Source: Rhodobacter sp. SGA-6-6
Lineage (GTDB): Bacteria > Pseudomonadota > Alphaproteobacteria > Rhodobacterales > Rhodobacteraceae
DNA length: 64,000 nt
Assembly: GCF_011043545.1 (NCBI RefSeq)
Contig: NZ_JAAKGP010000003.1
Span: 124,001 to 188,000, forward strand
Direction of reading: 5' to 3'
The position numbers were made by a program, and so were the translations under genes. Under the pieces are notes generated by a model. That model did not search any database and was not told where the DNA came from. It saw only the letters and a list, made by a program, of their open reading frames with translations. This document shows, one piece after another, positions 16,895-25,434 of this stretch (positions within the stretch are counted from its first letter, which is position 1; each line of letters starts with the position of its first letter).

Positions 16895-17050
16895 CTCCTC
16901 TTTCTGGAGAAAAATATCCTCAGGGGTATGCCAGCGGTTTCGCCATCGGTTCGAGAAACCGATGGCATGGGGGGCAGAATGCCCCCATCAGGCGACAGAA
17001 GACACAAGAGGCTCCGCTGGCCACAACGACAGGGCTTGCCGCGGCAGCGG
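16895..17050. repeat. Short-repeat copy with extended repeat arm
   Basis: The 287-bp gap 16774-17060 contains a reversed GGGATATTT motif (16895-16927) and two hairpins: GCCATCGGTT/AACCGATGGC near 16942-16966, and GGGGGCA/TGCCCCC at 16970-16986. A GC-rich arm continues to about 17050. The part 16970-17050 matches, inverted and with mismatches, 48512-48596 after putA. No gene is seen here. Confidence 0.6.
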
Positions 17051-17060
17051 CGCAATTGCC

Positions 17061-17861
17061 TCACCGGGCGTTCAGCAGCTCCAGCGCCCGGGCGTGCAGC
17101 GCCGGGCAGGAGGCGGCGAGGACCTGGCCGCCATGGTGCACCGGCCCGCCGGACCAATCGGTGACGATGCCGCCGGCGGCCTCGATCACCGCGATGGGGG
17201 CCTGCACGTCATAGGCCTGCAGCCCGGCCTCGATCACCAGGTCGATCTGGCCCGCGGCCAGCAGCGCATAGGCGTAGCAGTCCATGCCGTAGCGGACCAG
17301 CCGCGCCTGCCCGGCGACGCGGGCGAAGGCGGCGCCTTCCTGCGCCGTGCCGACCTCGGGAAAGGTGGTGAACAGGATCGCCTCGGACAGGGTGCGCGGC
17401 GGCCGCACGGCCAGCGCGGCGCGGCCCATCGGGCCGTTGACCTCGGCCCGGCCGAGGCCGCCCTCGAAGCGTTCGCGGATATAGGGCTGGTCGATGATGC
17501 CGAAGAGCGGGCCTTCGACATCCGAGACCGCGACCAGCACGCCCCAGGTCGGCGTGCCCGACAGGTAGCCTCGGGTGCCGTCGATCGGGTCCAGCACCCA
17601 GGTCAGGCCCGATGTGCCGGGCTTCGGCCCGAATTCCTCGCCCAGGATGGCGTCCTGCGGCCGGCGGGCGGCGAGGATGGCGCGCATCCGCTCCTCGCTC
17701 AGCCGGTCGGCCACGGTGACGGGGTCGAAGCGGTGGGTCTCCTTGGTCTCGGCCGACAGTCCGGCCCGGCGGAAATGCTGCAGCGTCGCCTCGCGCGCCG
17801 CATCGGCCAGCGCATGGGCCGTCGCCACCAGTTCCGCCGCCTCTTCCCCGGAAACCCGCAT
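17061..17861 (-). CDS. hisN: Histidinol-phosphatase HisN (inositol monophosphatase fold)
   Basis: 266 residues. It should remove the phosphate from L-histidinol phosphate in histidine synthesis, as alphaproteobacterial HisN does. Metal-binding motifs are GEEFG (Glu75, Glu76), DPIDGTRGYLSGTPTWG (Asp91, Asp94) and YDVQAPIAVIEAAGG near the C-terminus. The GTRGYLSG and DVQAP forms, rather than GTTNFLHG and DMAAG, separate it from the SuhB-type enzyme encoded at 49528. Other his genes are not in the window. Confidence 0.85.
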   Translation of the reverse strand: MRVSGEEAAELVATAHALADAAREATLQHFRRAGLSAETKETHRFDPVTVADRLSEERMRAILAARRPQDAILGEEFGPKPGTSGLTWVLDPIDGTRGYLSGTPTWGVLVAVSDVEGPLFGIIDQPYIRERFEGGLGRAEVNGPMGRAALAVRPPRTLSEAILFTTFPEVGTAQEGAAFARVAGQARLVRYGMDCYAYALLAAGQIDLVIEAGLQAYDVQAPIAVIEAAGGIVTDWSGGPVHHGGQVLAASCPALHARALELLNAR

Positions 17862-17945
17862 CGCATCCCCCTGAAACCCGATGCCCCGGCGTAGTCAGCG
17901 CCGGGGCGGGGGTCAAGCGGCGATCGGGCGCTGATCGGGCGGCGG

Positions 17946-18308
17946 TCAGGCCGCTTCGGACAGGACGCGCGCCAGATCGAACAGCCGGCGGCGCTGCGCC
18001 TCGGGAATGGCGTAATAGGAGCGGACGAGGTCCAGCGCCTCCTTGTCGGCGAGGATGTCGCCATGGCCGGTGGCAGCGGCCGGCTCGTCCCCGGACAGGC
18101 CCTCGAAGAAGAAGGCGATCTGCACACCGAGCGCATCGGCGATGTCCCAGAGCCGCGAGGCGCTGACCCGGTTCATCCCGGTTTCGTATTTCTGGATCTG
18201 CTGGAACTTGATGCCCACCTTGTCGGCAAGCTGTTGCTGGGTCATTCCCACCATCCAGCGGCGATGGCGGATACGCTTGCCCACATGGGCGTCAACCGGG
18301 TGCTTCAT
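17946..18308 (-). CDS. Xre family transcriptional regulator
   Basis: 120 residues. The helix-turn-helix at about residues 11-65 is clear: GKRIRHRRWMVGMTQQQLAD, then KFQQIQKYETGMNRVSASRL. A short helical C-terminal region (VRSYYAIPEAQRRRLFDLAR) probably dimerises. This cytoplasmic repressor-like form is widespread in Rhodobacterales. The upstream region is AT-rich and contains a sigma-54-like motif and a palindrome, so it may be autoregulated. Its targets are unknown. Confidence 0.9.
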   Translation of the reverse strand: MKHPVDAHVGKRIRHRRWMVGMTQQQLADKVGIKFQQIQKYETGMNRVSASRLWDIADALGVQIAFFFEGLSGDEPAAATGHGDILADKEALDLVRSYYAIPEAQRRRLFDLARVLSEAA

Positions 18309-18647
18309 TCTTTACTCCGTAAGGCGCCTTCCCGGCGCGGGGTCCCCACCTTCAGATAAGCATAAATCGTGCCAAAATCCGCATTTTCTGAAAAGAATCG
18401 GAGATGAAGCAAATGCCTGTCAAAACCTGTCCATTTGGACAGTGGCAATTCCACGTGTGTATAACAACTTGCGGCCGGTCTGTGGACAACACTCTGGCGC
18501 GCCAAGGGCCTTCGGGACTCGCCTTCCGCGGGTTTTCCGTTGTGCAGTTTCATTATGCACATATGATTGCGAAATGCAATGAAGCTGGCCTCTGGCTCCG
18601 GCTGCGGCCGCAGGCTAGCCTGCCGGCACCGCAAGAGGGAGAGCGAG
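18309..18647. promoter_or_regulatory. AT-richer divergent control region
   Basis: 339 bp without a gene between the leftward Xre gene and the rightward oxidoreductase. It holds a perfect palindrome CTGTCCA-TT-TGGACAG at 18427-18442. On the minus strand, TGGCAC-GATTT-ATGC (18374-18360) is close to the sigma-54 consensus and lies 52 nt before the Xre start. A TTGACA also occurs on the minus strand near 18418-18423. The AT content contrasts with its surroundings. Confidence 0.5.
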
Positions 18648-19622
18648 ATGAAGGCCTGGCTTGTCGAGACCCTGGGTCAGCCGCCCCGGCTGGCCGAGTT
18701 GCCGCGTCCGGTGCCGGGGCCGGGCGAGGTGCTGCTGCGGGTCGCCGCGGCGGGGCTGAACTTCGCCGACCTGCTGATGGCCGAGGGAAAATACCAGGAC
18801 CGGCCGGGTCTGCCCTTCATCCCCGGCATGGAACTGGCGGGGGTGGTGGAGGATGCGGGACCCGGTGCTGCCTTCGCCCCCGGCGCGCGGGTGGCGGCGC
18901 ATGTCCGCTGCGGCGCCTTCGCCGAATGGGCGGTGGTGCCGGCCGACCGGCTGCTGGCGCTGCCCGAGGCGATGCCCTTCGACCATGCCGCCGGGTTCCA
19001 GATCGCCTATGGCACCTCGCATCTGGCGCTGGCCGGCAAGGCCGGGCTGCGGCCGGGCGAGACGCTGTTCGTCACCGGCGCGGCCGGGGGCGTCGGGCTG
19101 ACGGCGGTGGAGATCGGGCATTTGCTAGGTGCGCGGGTCATCACCCAGGTCCGCGGGGCGGAGAAGGCGGCGCTGGCCCGGGCGGCCGGGGCGGAGGAGG
19201 TGATCGACGCCGGCCACCCCGACCTGAAGGCGGCGCTGCGCGATCTGGGCGGGGTGGATGTGGTCTACGACACCGTGGGCGGCCCGGGCTTCGAGGCGAG
19301 CTTGCGCGCCACCCGGCCGGGCGGGCGGATGCTGGTCATCGGCTTCGCCGGCGGCGAGGTGCCGAAGGTGCCGCTGAACCAACTGCTGGTGCGCAACGTC
19401 AGCGTGATCGGCTTCTGGTGGGGCGGCTACCTGTCCTTTGCGCCGCAGGAGCTGACCGGCTCGCTGGAGGTGCTGCTGCGCTGGTATGCCGAGGGGAAGC
19501 TGCGCCCGCATGTCTCTGCCGCGCTGCCCTTCGACCGCCTGCCCGAGGGGCTGGAGGCGATCCGCAGCCGCAAGGCGACGGGGAAGATCGTGCTGACGGT
19601 GGGGGAGGGATCGGCGGGGTGA
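18648..19622 (+). CDS. NADPH:quinone oxidoreductase family protein (zinc-independent MDR)
   Basis: 324 residues from ATG 18648, preceded by GAGGGAGAGCG. The GroES-like N-terminal domain (PGPGEVLLRVAAAGLNFADL) and the Rossmann motif VTGAAGGVGLTAVEIG are those of QOR-type medium-chain reductases; zinc-ligand cysteines are absent. It probably reduces a quinone or an enone with NADPH. Close relatives are often annotated acryloyl- or crotonyl-CoA-like reductases, so the substrate is uncertain. It converges on guaD, with repeat copy C between them. Confidence 0.87.
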   Translation: MKAWLVETLGQPPRLAELPRPVPGPGEVLLRVAAAGLNFADLLMAEGKYQDRPGLPFIPGMELAGVVEDAGPGAAFAPGARVAAHVRCGAFAEWAVVPADRLLALPEAMPFDHAAGFQIAYGTSHLALAGKAGLRPGETLFVTGAAGGVGLTAVEIGHLLGARVITQVRGAEKAALARAAGAEEVIDAGHPDLKAALRDLGGVDVVYDTVGGPGFEASLRATRPGGRMLVIGFAGGEVPKVPLNQLLVRNVSVIGFWWGGYLSFAPQELTGSLEVLLRWYAEGKLRPHVSAALPFDRLPEGLEAIRSRKATGKIVLTVGEGSAG

Positions 19623-19645
19623 ACCCTGCCGATCTGCTGCTTCCT

Positions 19646-19858
19646 TGACGAAGGCGCGTGCCTTCGTCACATCGCGCCGCTGCAACCTGGACCGGCCGGG
19701 TGCCCAAAGCACCCGGCCAGCGCCCGCCCGCCCCTCGGCGGGCGCTTCTCGCCCGCCCGGGCAGGCGCTGGCCTCTGTGGTCTCGTGCTGCCACCGTCTC
19801 CGGGTGCAACCGCCGTGCACGGGCGGGGCGAGGCAATGCCTCGCCTTGTCCCGCCCGA
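19646..19858 (+). repeat. Structured repeat element, copy C
   Basis: Stem 1 is TGACGAAGGC/GCCTTCGTCA (19646-19669); compared with copies A, B, D and E both arms changed (G-C to A-T), so pairing is kept. Stem 2 is GGCCGGGTGC/GCACCCGGCC (19694-19718). The inner stem-3 hairpin is GCGGGCG/CGCCCGC. Stem 4 is GGCGAGGC/GCCTCGCC within CGGGCGG/CCGCCCG. The stem-4 end lies 17 nt from the guaD stop codon. Confidence 0.85.
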
Positions 19859-19875
19859 TCCGACGGCAGCGCCGC

Positions 19876-21156
19876 CTAGCTTCCCCGCTTCCGTCCGCCC
19901 ACCCAGACCTCGCGGATGGCGCGGTCGTCGCCCATCATGATGGTCGGGAAGATCTGCTGCCAGATGTCCCCGGCCCGCCGCGTCGCCTGTTCGATGGCGG
20001 GAGTGGAGGCGAGGTCGACCACCACCAGGTCGGCCTCCATCCCCGCGGCGATGTTGCCGATCTGGTGGTCGGCGTGCAGCGCCCGGGCCGAGCCCTGGGT
20101 CGCCAGCCACCACAGCTGCGACGGGTGCAGCGCCTGGCCGCGCAGCTGGCCGATCTCGTAGGCCGCGGCCATGGTGTGCAGCATCGAAAAGGACGACCCG
20201 CCGCCGGTGTCGGTCGCCAGCCCGACCCGCAGCTGGCGGGCCAGTCCCATGTCGAACAGGCCCGAGCCGATGAAGGTGTTCGAGGTCGGGCAATGGATCA
20301 GGCTGGCCCCGGCCTCGATCAGCCGCGCCTTCTCGCGCTCGGTCAGGTGGATGGCGTGGCCGTAGAGCGCGCCTTCCCGCAACAGCCCCTGCGCCTCGTA
20401 GGTGTCGAGATAGTCGCGGGACTGCGGGAATAGCTCCTTCACCCAGGCGATCTCGTCGGTCTGCTCCGACAGATGGGTCTGCATCAGGCAGTCGGGATGT
20501 TCCTTCCACAGCTGGCCGAGCGCCGCCAGCTGCTCGGGCGTCGAGGTGGGCGAGAAGCGGGGGGTGATCACATAGGACAGCCGGTCCACCCCGTGCCACT
20601 TCCGCAGCAGCGCCTTGCTGTCGTCATAGGCCGACTGCACCGTGTCGCGCAGCCCTTCGGGAGCGTTCCTGTCCATGCAGGTCTTGCCGGCGTAGAGCCG
20701 CTGGCCGCGGGCCTGCGCAGCCTCGAAGATGGCATCCACCGAGGCAGGGTGGATCGTCGCATAGCTGCAGACGGTGGTGGTGCCATGCGCCAGGGTCAGG
20801 TCGAGGTAGCGGCCCGCCACCTCCGCCGCATAGGCGGGATCGGCGAAGCGCATCTCCTCGGGGAAGGTGTAGCCGTTCAGCCAGTCGATCAGCCGCTTGC
20901 CCCAGGAGGCGATGATCGCGGTCTGCGGATAGTGCACATGGGCATCGACGAAACCCGCCGAGATCAGCGCGCGCCCATGGTCGTGCCGGGTCGCCTGCGG
21001 ATGGGCGGCTTTCAGCGCCGCGGCCTCGCCCACCGCGGCGATGCGGCCGCCCTCCACCAGCACCGCGCCCTCGGCGATGTGGCGGGCGGCCGCCGGCCCC
21101 TCGGCGAAGGGATCGGCGGCGAAGGACAGCACCTGCCCCAGAAGAAGATCGGCCAT
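19876..21156 (-). CDS. guaD: Guanine deaminase
   Basis: 426 residues from ATG 21156, with GGGAGGTG upstream. It converts guanine to xanthine in purine catabolism. Amidohydrolase metal ligands are HVH (His73/His75) in GFVDAHVHYPQTA, QTHLSEQTDEIAW, YGHAIHLTERE and the Asp in ATDTGGGSSFSML. The long C-terminus with PTIMMGDDRAIREVWVGG is typical of GuaD. The length is normal. Repeat copy C follows its stop. Confidence 0.93.
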   Translation of the reverse strand: MADLLLGQVLSFAADPFAEGPAAARHIAEGAVLVEGGRIAAVGEAAALKAAHPQATRHDHGRALISAGFVDAHVHYPQTAIIASWGKRLIDWLNGYTFPEEMRFADPAYAAEVAGRYLDLTLAHGTTTVCSYATIHPASVDAIFEAAQARGQRLYAGKTCMDRNAPEGLRDTVQSAYDDSKALLRKWHGVDRLSYVITPRFSPTSTPEQLAALGQLWKEHPDCLMQTHLSEQTDEIAWVKELFPQSRDYLDTYEAQGLLREGALYGHAIHLTEREKARLIEAGASLIHCPTSNTFIGSGLFDMGLARQLRVGLATDTGGGSSFSMLHTMAAAYEIGQLRGQALHPSQLWWLATQGSARALHADHQIGNIAAGMEADLVVVDLASTPAIEQATRRAGDIWQQIFPTIMMGDDRAIREVWVGGRKRGS

Positions 21157-21292
21157 GACACCTCCCATGACACCTGCCTGTGTCGGAACCCGGACAGAAT
21201 AGGACCTCGCGCGCGAAAGGGAATCTGCGGCTTGCCCCTGTTTCCCTGAAACTGCTTCCGGTAAGGTCGGGGCAATCGGGACAGGGGGCGGG

Positions 21293-22663
21293 ATGGCGGA
21301 AGACCGGGCAGAACGCGACGAGGAGGCGGAGGCCGCCGACCGGCTGGACTCCGTCCTCGCCGCCGTGGAGGCGGGCGACGCCGGGGCGCTGTCGGCGCTG
21401 CTGGAGCCGCTGCATGCCGCCGACATCGCCGATATCCTGGAACAGATCGGCCCCTCGGAACGGCAGGCGCTGCTGGCCTTGTGGCATGGCGGCATCGACG
21501 GCGAGATCCTGTCCGAGATCGACGAATCGATCCGCGAGGAGGTGATCGAATCCCTGCCCGAAGAGGTGGTGGCCGAGGCGGTTCGCGAACTCGACACCGA
21601 CGACGTGGTCGACATCCTCGAAGACCTGGAGGCCCCGGCGCAGGAACGCATCCTCGACGCGCTGGAGGATGCCGACCGGCTGGCGGTGGAACAGGCGCTG
21701 TCCTACCCCGAGCACTCCGCCGGCCGCCTGATGCAGCGCGAGGTGGTGGTGGCCCCGGAACACTGGACCGTGGGCGAGGCCATCGACTGGCTGCGCGGCG
21801 CCGAGGTGCTGCCGGACCAGTTCTACCACGTCATCCTGACCGACCCGCGGATGAAGCCCACCGGCTATGTCACCCTGGGGCGGGTGCTGTCGGCAGCCCG
21901 GGCGACCCCGCTGCGCGAGATCAGCGAAGAAAGCTTCCGCACCGTCCGGGCGACCGAGGAAGAGGCCGACGTCGCCTATATCTTCAACCAGTATCACCTG
22001 ATCTCCTGCCCGGTGGTGGATGCCGACGGGCGGCTGGTCGGCGTCATCACCATCGACGACGCCATGAACGTGCTGGACGAGGAGCACGAGGAGGACATGC
22101 TGCGGATGGCCGGCGTCGGCGGCGAAAGCTCGGTCTCGGACGGAGTGTGGGAGACGATCAAGGGCCGCATCCCCTGGCTGTTCGTCAACCTGGTCACCGC
22201 CAATATCTCGGCGCTGGTGATCGGCCAGTTCGCCGGCACCATCGGCCAGATCGTCATCCTTGCCGCGCTGATGCCGATCATCGCCTCGATGGGCGGGATC
22301 GCCGGGACGCAAAGCCTGACCATCGCGGTGCGGGCGCTGGCGACGCGCGACCTGACGGTGTCGAACGCCATGCGCGTGGTGCGGCGCGAGGCGGCGGTCG
22401 GGGTGATCAACGGGCTCAGCTTCGCGCTGGTGATGGGGCTGGCGGGGTGGCTGGCGCTCGGGATGCCGATGCTGGGCGTGGTGCTGGCGCTGGCGATGAT
22501 CATCAACCTCTGTGTCGCGGCGCTGGCCGGCATCCTGGTGCCGCTGGCGATGGAGCGGCTGGGGTTCGACCCGGCGCTGGCCTCGGGGACCTTCGTGATG
22601 ACGGTGACGGATGTGGTCGGATTTTTCGCCTTTCTGGGGCTGGCGACGGTGATGCTGCTATGA
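21293..22663 (+). CDS. mgtE: Magnesium transporter MgtE
   Basis: 456 residues, full length. The order is: N-terminal helical MgtE domain ([18 protein letters not shown], repeated armadillo-like helices, residues about 15-135), two CBS domains (about 145-270; SCPVVDADGRLVGVITIDDA) and five membrane helices (about 290-455) with PIIASMGGIAGTQSLTIAVR and the terminal FMVTVTDVVGFFAFL pore region. It gates Mg2+ uptake at the inner membrane. Its stop overlaps the next ATG by 4 nt, so the cyclo-ligase is co-translated. No Mg riboswitch is seen upstream. Confidence 0.95.
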   Translation: MAEDRAERDEEAEAADRLDSVLAAVEAGDAGALSALLEPLHAADIADILEQIGPSERQALLALWHGGIDGEILSEIDESIREEVIESLPEEVVAEAVRELDTDDVVDILEDLEAPAQERILDALEDADRLAVEQALSYPEHSAGRLMQREVVVAPEHWTVGEAIDWLRGAEVLPDQFYHVILTDPRMKPTGYVTLGRVLSAARATPLREISEESFRTVRATEEEADVAYIFNQYHLISCPVVDADGRLVGVITIDDAMNVLDEEHEEDMLRMAGVGGESSVSDGVWETIKGRIPWLFVNLVTANISALVIGQFAGTIGQIVILAALMPIIASMGGIAGTQSLTIAVRALATRDLTVSNAMRVVRREAAVGVINGLSFALVMGLAGWLALGMPMLGVVLALAMIINLCVAALAGILVPLAMERLGFDPALASGTFVMTVTDVVGFFAFLGLATVMLL

Positions 22664-23205
22664 CGGATGTGAAGGCGCTGGCGCGCAAGGCGGCCTTTGC
22701 CGCGCGGAAGGAGGCCCATGCCTGCGGGCAGGGGCAGGCGGCGGAGATCCTGGCGGACTACCTGGCGGCGCAGGCGGGGGCGGTGCTGTCGGGCTACATG
22801 CCGATGCGCAGCGAGATCGACCCCTTGCCCGCCATGGCCGCGCATCGCGGCGTGGTCGGCGTGCCGGTGATCCCGGGGCCGGCGATGCCGCTGAAGTTCC
22901 GCGAATGGAGCCCGGGCTGCGTGCTGGTGGCGGGCGAGTTCGGCGCGCCGATCCCGGCCGAGGGCGCCTGGGTGGAGCCGGCGGTGCTGATCGTGCCGAT
23001 GCTGGCCTTCGATGCCCGCGGCTACCGGCTGGGCTACGGCGGCGGCTTCTACGACCGCACGCTGGAACTGCTGCGGGCGAAGCGCCCGACCCTGGCCGTG
23101 GGCTTCGCCTATGCCGCGCAGGAGGTGGACGAGGTGCCGATCGACGCCTTCGACCAGCAGCTCGACGCGGTGGTGACCGAAGAAGGGGTGCGGGAGTTCG
23201 GCTGA
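22660..23205 (+). CDS. 5-formyltetrahydrofolate cyclo-ligase
   Basis: 181 residues. It uses ATP to turn 5-formyl-THF into 5,10-methenyl-THF. The family motifs are visible: ARKEAH near the N-terminus, GYMPMRSEIDPL, VLIVPMLAFDARGYRLGYGG and GFYDRTLE. The ATG overlaps the mgtE stop (ATGA). It is the second gene of a run mgtE, cyclo-ligase, secreted protein, each joined by an overlap. Confidence 0.93.
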   Translation: MTDVKALARKAAFAARKEAHACGQGQAAEILADYLAAQAGAVLSGYMPMRSEIDPLPAMAAHRGVVGVPVIPGPAMPLKFREWSPGCVLVAGEFGAPIPAEGAWVEPAVLIVPMLAFDARGYRLGYGGGFYDRTLELLRAKRPTLAVGFAYAAQEVDEVPIDAFDQQLDAVVTEEGVREFG

Positions 23206-23759
23206 TGCGGCTGGCGGCCCTCCTGGCGCTTCTCTCCGCCGCCGCTGCCCCGGCCCGGGCAGGCTGTTTCGCCGAGGACGGGATGCCGGTGCGGGCGGTC
23301 TACGACGACGGCTCGGCGCTGGAGTATCTGGACCGCGAGGGCGAGGTGCTGACATACCGCTCGGGGGAGGTGGTGTCGCGGATGCAGGCCGGGCTCTGGC
23401 CGCTGGAGCATCGGGGCGAGGGTTACCTGAAGCAATACCAATGGGACACGCCGCTGCCGGATCTGGCGGAGGTGATCGCGGCCGGAGGCAAGGCCCGGGC
23501 CGAAGGGCGGGTGACCGAGACCAAGAAGGCGGCGCTGCCGGTGGCGGTCGAGATCGAGGTGATCGGGACAAGGACGGTGGACTGGGAGGATTGCCGCTAC
23601 GAGGCGGTGGAATTCCGCAAGACCATGCACAGGGAGGGCCGGAAGATGTCCGAGGGCGTGATGCTCTACGCCCCCGCGGCGATGATCGCCTTCCGCACCG
23701 AGTCGGTGGAGCTGGCGACCGGCAAGACCTGGTCCTACGCGCTGGAGGCGCTGGAATAG
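23205..23759 (+). CDS. Secreted protein, paralogue of the one at 25435
   Basis: 184 residues; the ATG overlaps the previous TGA by one base. The signal peptide LAALLALLSAAAAPARAG is followed by Cys21, shortly after the predicted cleavage site. The core Y-D-D-G-SALEYLDREGEVLTYR aligns with YDSGAVVEVLGREGEALRYR of the gene at 25435. Both also share a later EIEVIG...CRYEAVEF segment with a conserved cysteine. I do not recognise a named family. It is probably periplasmic. The two paralogues flank the recombinase region, as expected if DNA was inserted into a former tandem pair. Confidence 0.7.
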   Translation: MRLAALLALLSAAAAPARAGCFAEDGMPVRAVYDDGSALEYLDREGEVLTYRSGEVVSRMQAGLWPLEHRGEGYLKQYQWDTPLPDLAEVIAAGGKARAEGRVTETKKAALPVAVEIEVIGTRTVDWEDCRYEAVEFRKTMHREGRKMSEGVMLYAPAAMIAFRTESVELATGKTWSYALEALE

Positions 23760-23769
23760 CCGGCGCCCT

Positions 23770-24362
23770 TCAGACCCGCTTCGCGACCGCCCCGCCTTTT
23801 CCGCCGGGCTGACCCGCGGCCAGCCATTTCCGCATCGTCCGCGGCGACACCCGGAAGCGGGCGGCGACGGCGTTCAGATCCTCGCCGCGCTGGCAGACGG
23901 AAATCCGCGCCGACAGGATGTCCTTGGCCGACAGCGCCGGCGGCCGGCCGAGATGCCGGCCCTTGTCCCGCGCCGCGCTCATGCCGGCCCGCGTCCTTTC
24001 GCTGATCAGGTTGCGCTCGAACTCCGCCAGCGCGGCCATCATGTGGAAGACCAGCCGCCCGCCCGGGCTGGTGGTGTCGCCGCCTCGGTCAGCGACATGA
24101 AGTCGATGCCGCGATGGCCCAGGTCCTCCACCACCTGGACAAGGTTCACCAGCGACCGGCCCAGCCGGTCCAGCCGCCAGACGACGAGGGTATCGCCGTT
24201 GCGCAGCGCCCGCAGGGCCGCGGTCAGGCCGGGGCGGACCATCGACTGGCCGGAGAGGCCTAGGTCGGTGAAGATCCTGTCGCATTGGGCCCTTTGCAGG
24301 GCCGCCGTCTGCAGATCGAGCTTCTGATCCTCGGTCGATACTCGGGCGTAGCCAATTCTCAT
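23770..24362 (-). pseudogene. Serine recombinase/resolvase, frameshifted
   Basis: The N-terminal half, from ATG 24362, reads MRIGYARVSTEDQKLDLQ with the nucleophile Ser9 and continues through RLDRLGRSLVNLVQ to GIDFMSLTEA. The frame is then lost near 24079-24085. The other frame continues with DTTSPGGRLVFHMMAALAEF, ERNLISERTRAGMSAARDKG and a C-terminal helix-turn-helix (LNAVAARFRVSPRTMRKWL). One missing base between the Glu-Ala and Asp-Thr-Thr codons explains the break. An intact protein would be a Tn3-resolvase/invertase type enzyme of about 197 residues. As read, it is inactive unless the break is a sequencing error. Confidence 0.85.
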
Positions 24363-24466
24363 GGGTCGTTCCTGCCATCTCTTGCCAATCCTGCGGCCGA
24401 ACGCTTGCCCGAGCCGGGGCCGCAGCGGCCCTTGCCAGCGGCGGCGGAGGGACGGGACTGCCTTGA

Positions 24467-24486
24467 CAACAAGGGTTCCCTTGTTG
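24467..24486. repeat. 20-bp palindrome upstream of the recombinase
   Basis: CAACAAGGG-TT-CCCTTGTTG is a perfect dyad about 105 bp before the recombinase start. Its right part GGGTTCCCTTGTTG recurs inverted at 24573. Candidate recombinase site. Confidence 0.55.
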
Positions 24487-24564
24487 CGGTCGTCATTCCG
24501 GTGCGGATTCAACTTAAGGTAGCCCCGTTTTGCTGTTAGTTACGGCGCCGGTCGCGCTTCGAGC

Positions 24565-24592
24565 CACTATGGCAACAAGGGAACCCATAGTG
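24565..24592. repeat. Second dyad, with inverted copy of the 14-bp motif
   Basis: CACTATGG (24565-24572) and CCATAGTG (24585-24592) flank CAACAAGGGAAC. The 14 bases CAACAAGGGAACCC (24573-24586) are the exact reverse complement of 24473-24486. Together they frame about 86 bp of AT-richer sequence. Confidence 0.55.
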
Positions 24593-25353
24593 ACGGACGT
24601 GATGTCGCGGGGGGCGGCGCCATCGCCCTGCTTGTCGCCGGCATCGCGCTCACCTGCGGCGGGATCGCGGCCTTTCTGCTGGGGGCGGTGCCCGCGGGTG
24701 TCCTGGCGGGGTGGGCACTGCTCCTCTGCGTAAGCCTTCTGGTCATCGTCGGGCTCGCCCGCAGGTCTCCGCACAGGGACGCGCGGGACAGGGCCTGGAT
24801 CGGTGCGCCGGTGGACGGGGCGCTGGCCGACCGCCTTTTCCGCGAGGCGGCGGGCCGGCCGGGCATCGGTCCTCCGCAGAAATCCGTGCTTGTCGTCAGC
24901 GCCTCTGCCGAGGAGGCCCGGAAACTGCAGGAAGGGTTGCAGGAGCTGCAACGGCACGCGATCACCCTCGCCGACACGCTGACGGCCATAGACTGGATCG
25001 TCGAGAACGAGGATTTCTTCGAGGCGATCATCCTGGACGTGCCCGGCCTCGGGCTCGGCCCCTGCCGGGCGTTCTGCCGCGACCTGCAGGACCTCGGCCT
25101 GCCGATCCCGGTGGTCCTGGCCTCCTCCTTCCCGACCCACGGGCTGCGGGCCGCCTTTGCGGATTTCGGGCCGGTCCTCCTGATCGCGGTTTCCGGAGGA
25201 AAGATGCGGCTCAGGATCGAACTGGCCGGGATGTTCCAGGAGATCGAGTTGCGCGGGATGGGGCAGGGCGGTTCCTCCGGCGAGGACCGGCCGCCCCCCG
25301 GCAAAGGTTGGACGCCAAGGGTCATCCACGGCGGGGGCGAAAGCGGCGGATGA
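24590..25353 (+). pseudogene. Membrane-anchored receiver-like protein, N-terminus frameshifted
   Basis: The body (GTG 24688 on, 221 residues) has a hydrophobic segment LAGWALLLCVSLLVIVGLA. A receiver-like alpha/beta domain follows: SVLVVSASAEEARKLQEGL, then FEAIILDVPGLGLGPCRAF with an Asp where a phospho-acceptor would be, and IPVVLASSFP. The same frame upstream of 24688 encodes another hydrophobic helix (AIALLVAGIALTCGGIAAFL) but has no start. A GTG (24590) or ATG (24601) in the neighbouring frame would supply one if the six-G run near 24608-24613 lost or gained a base. Either the gene is broken there or it starts at 24688. Partner kinase and function are unknown. Confidence 0.5.
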
Positions 25354-25434
25354 CGGAATTATTCACCCGCAAGGCCTCCGTGTCGGGGTAATGCTGGGCA
25401 GGGCGGGCCGATCCGCCCCGACCAGGAGTTGCCG

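Noticed and set aside
21157-21292. A magnesium riboswitch upstream of mgtE
   Set aside because: The 136-bp interval shows no M-box-like conserved structure.
23770-24378. The 202-residue frame taken as an intact recombinase
   Set aside because: Its first half is out of frame with the resolvase N-terminus, which is read correctly only in the neighbouring frame from 24362.
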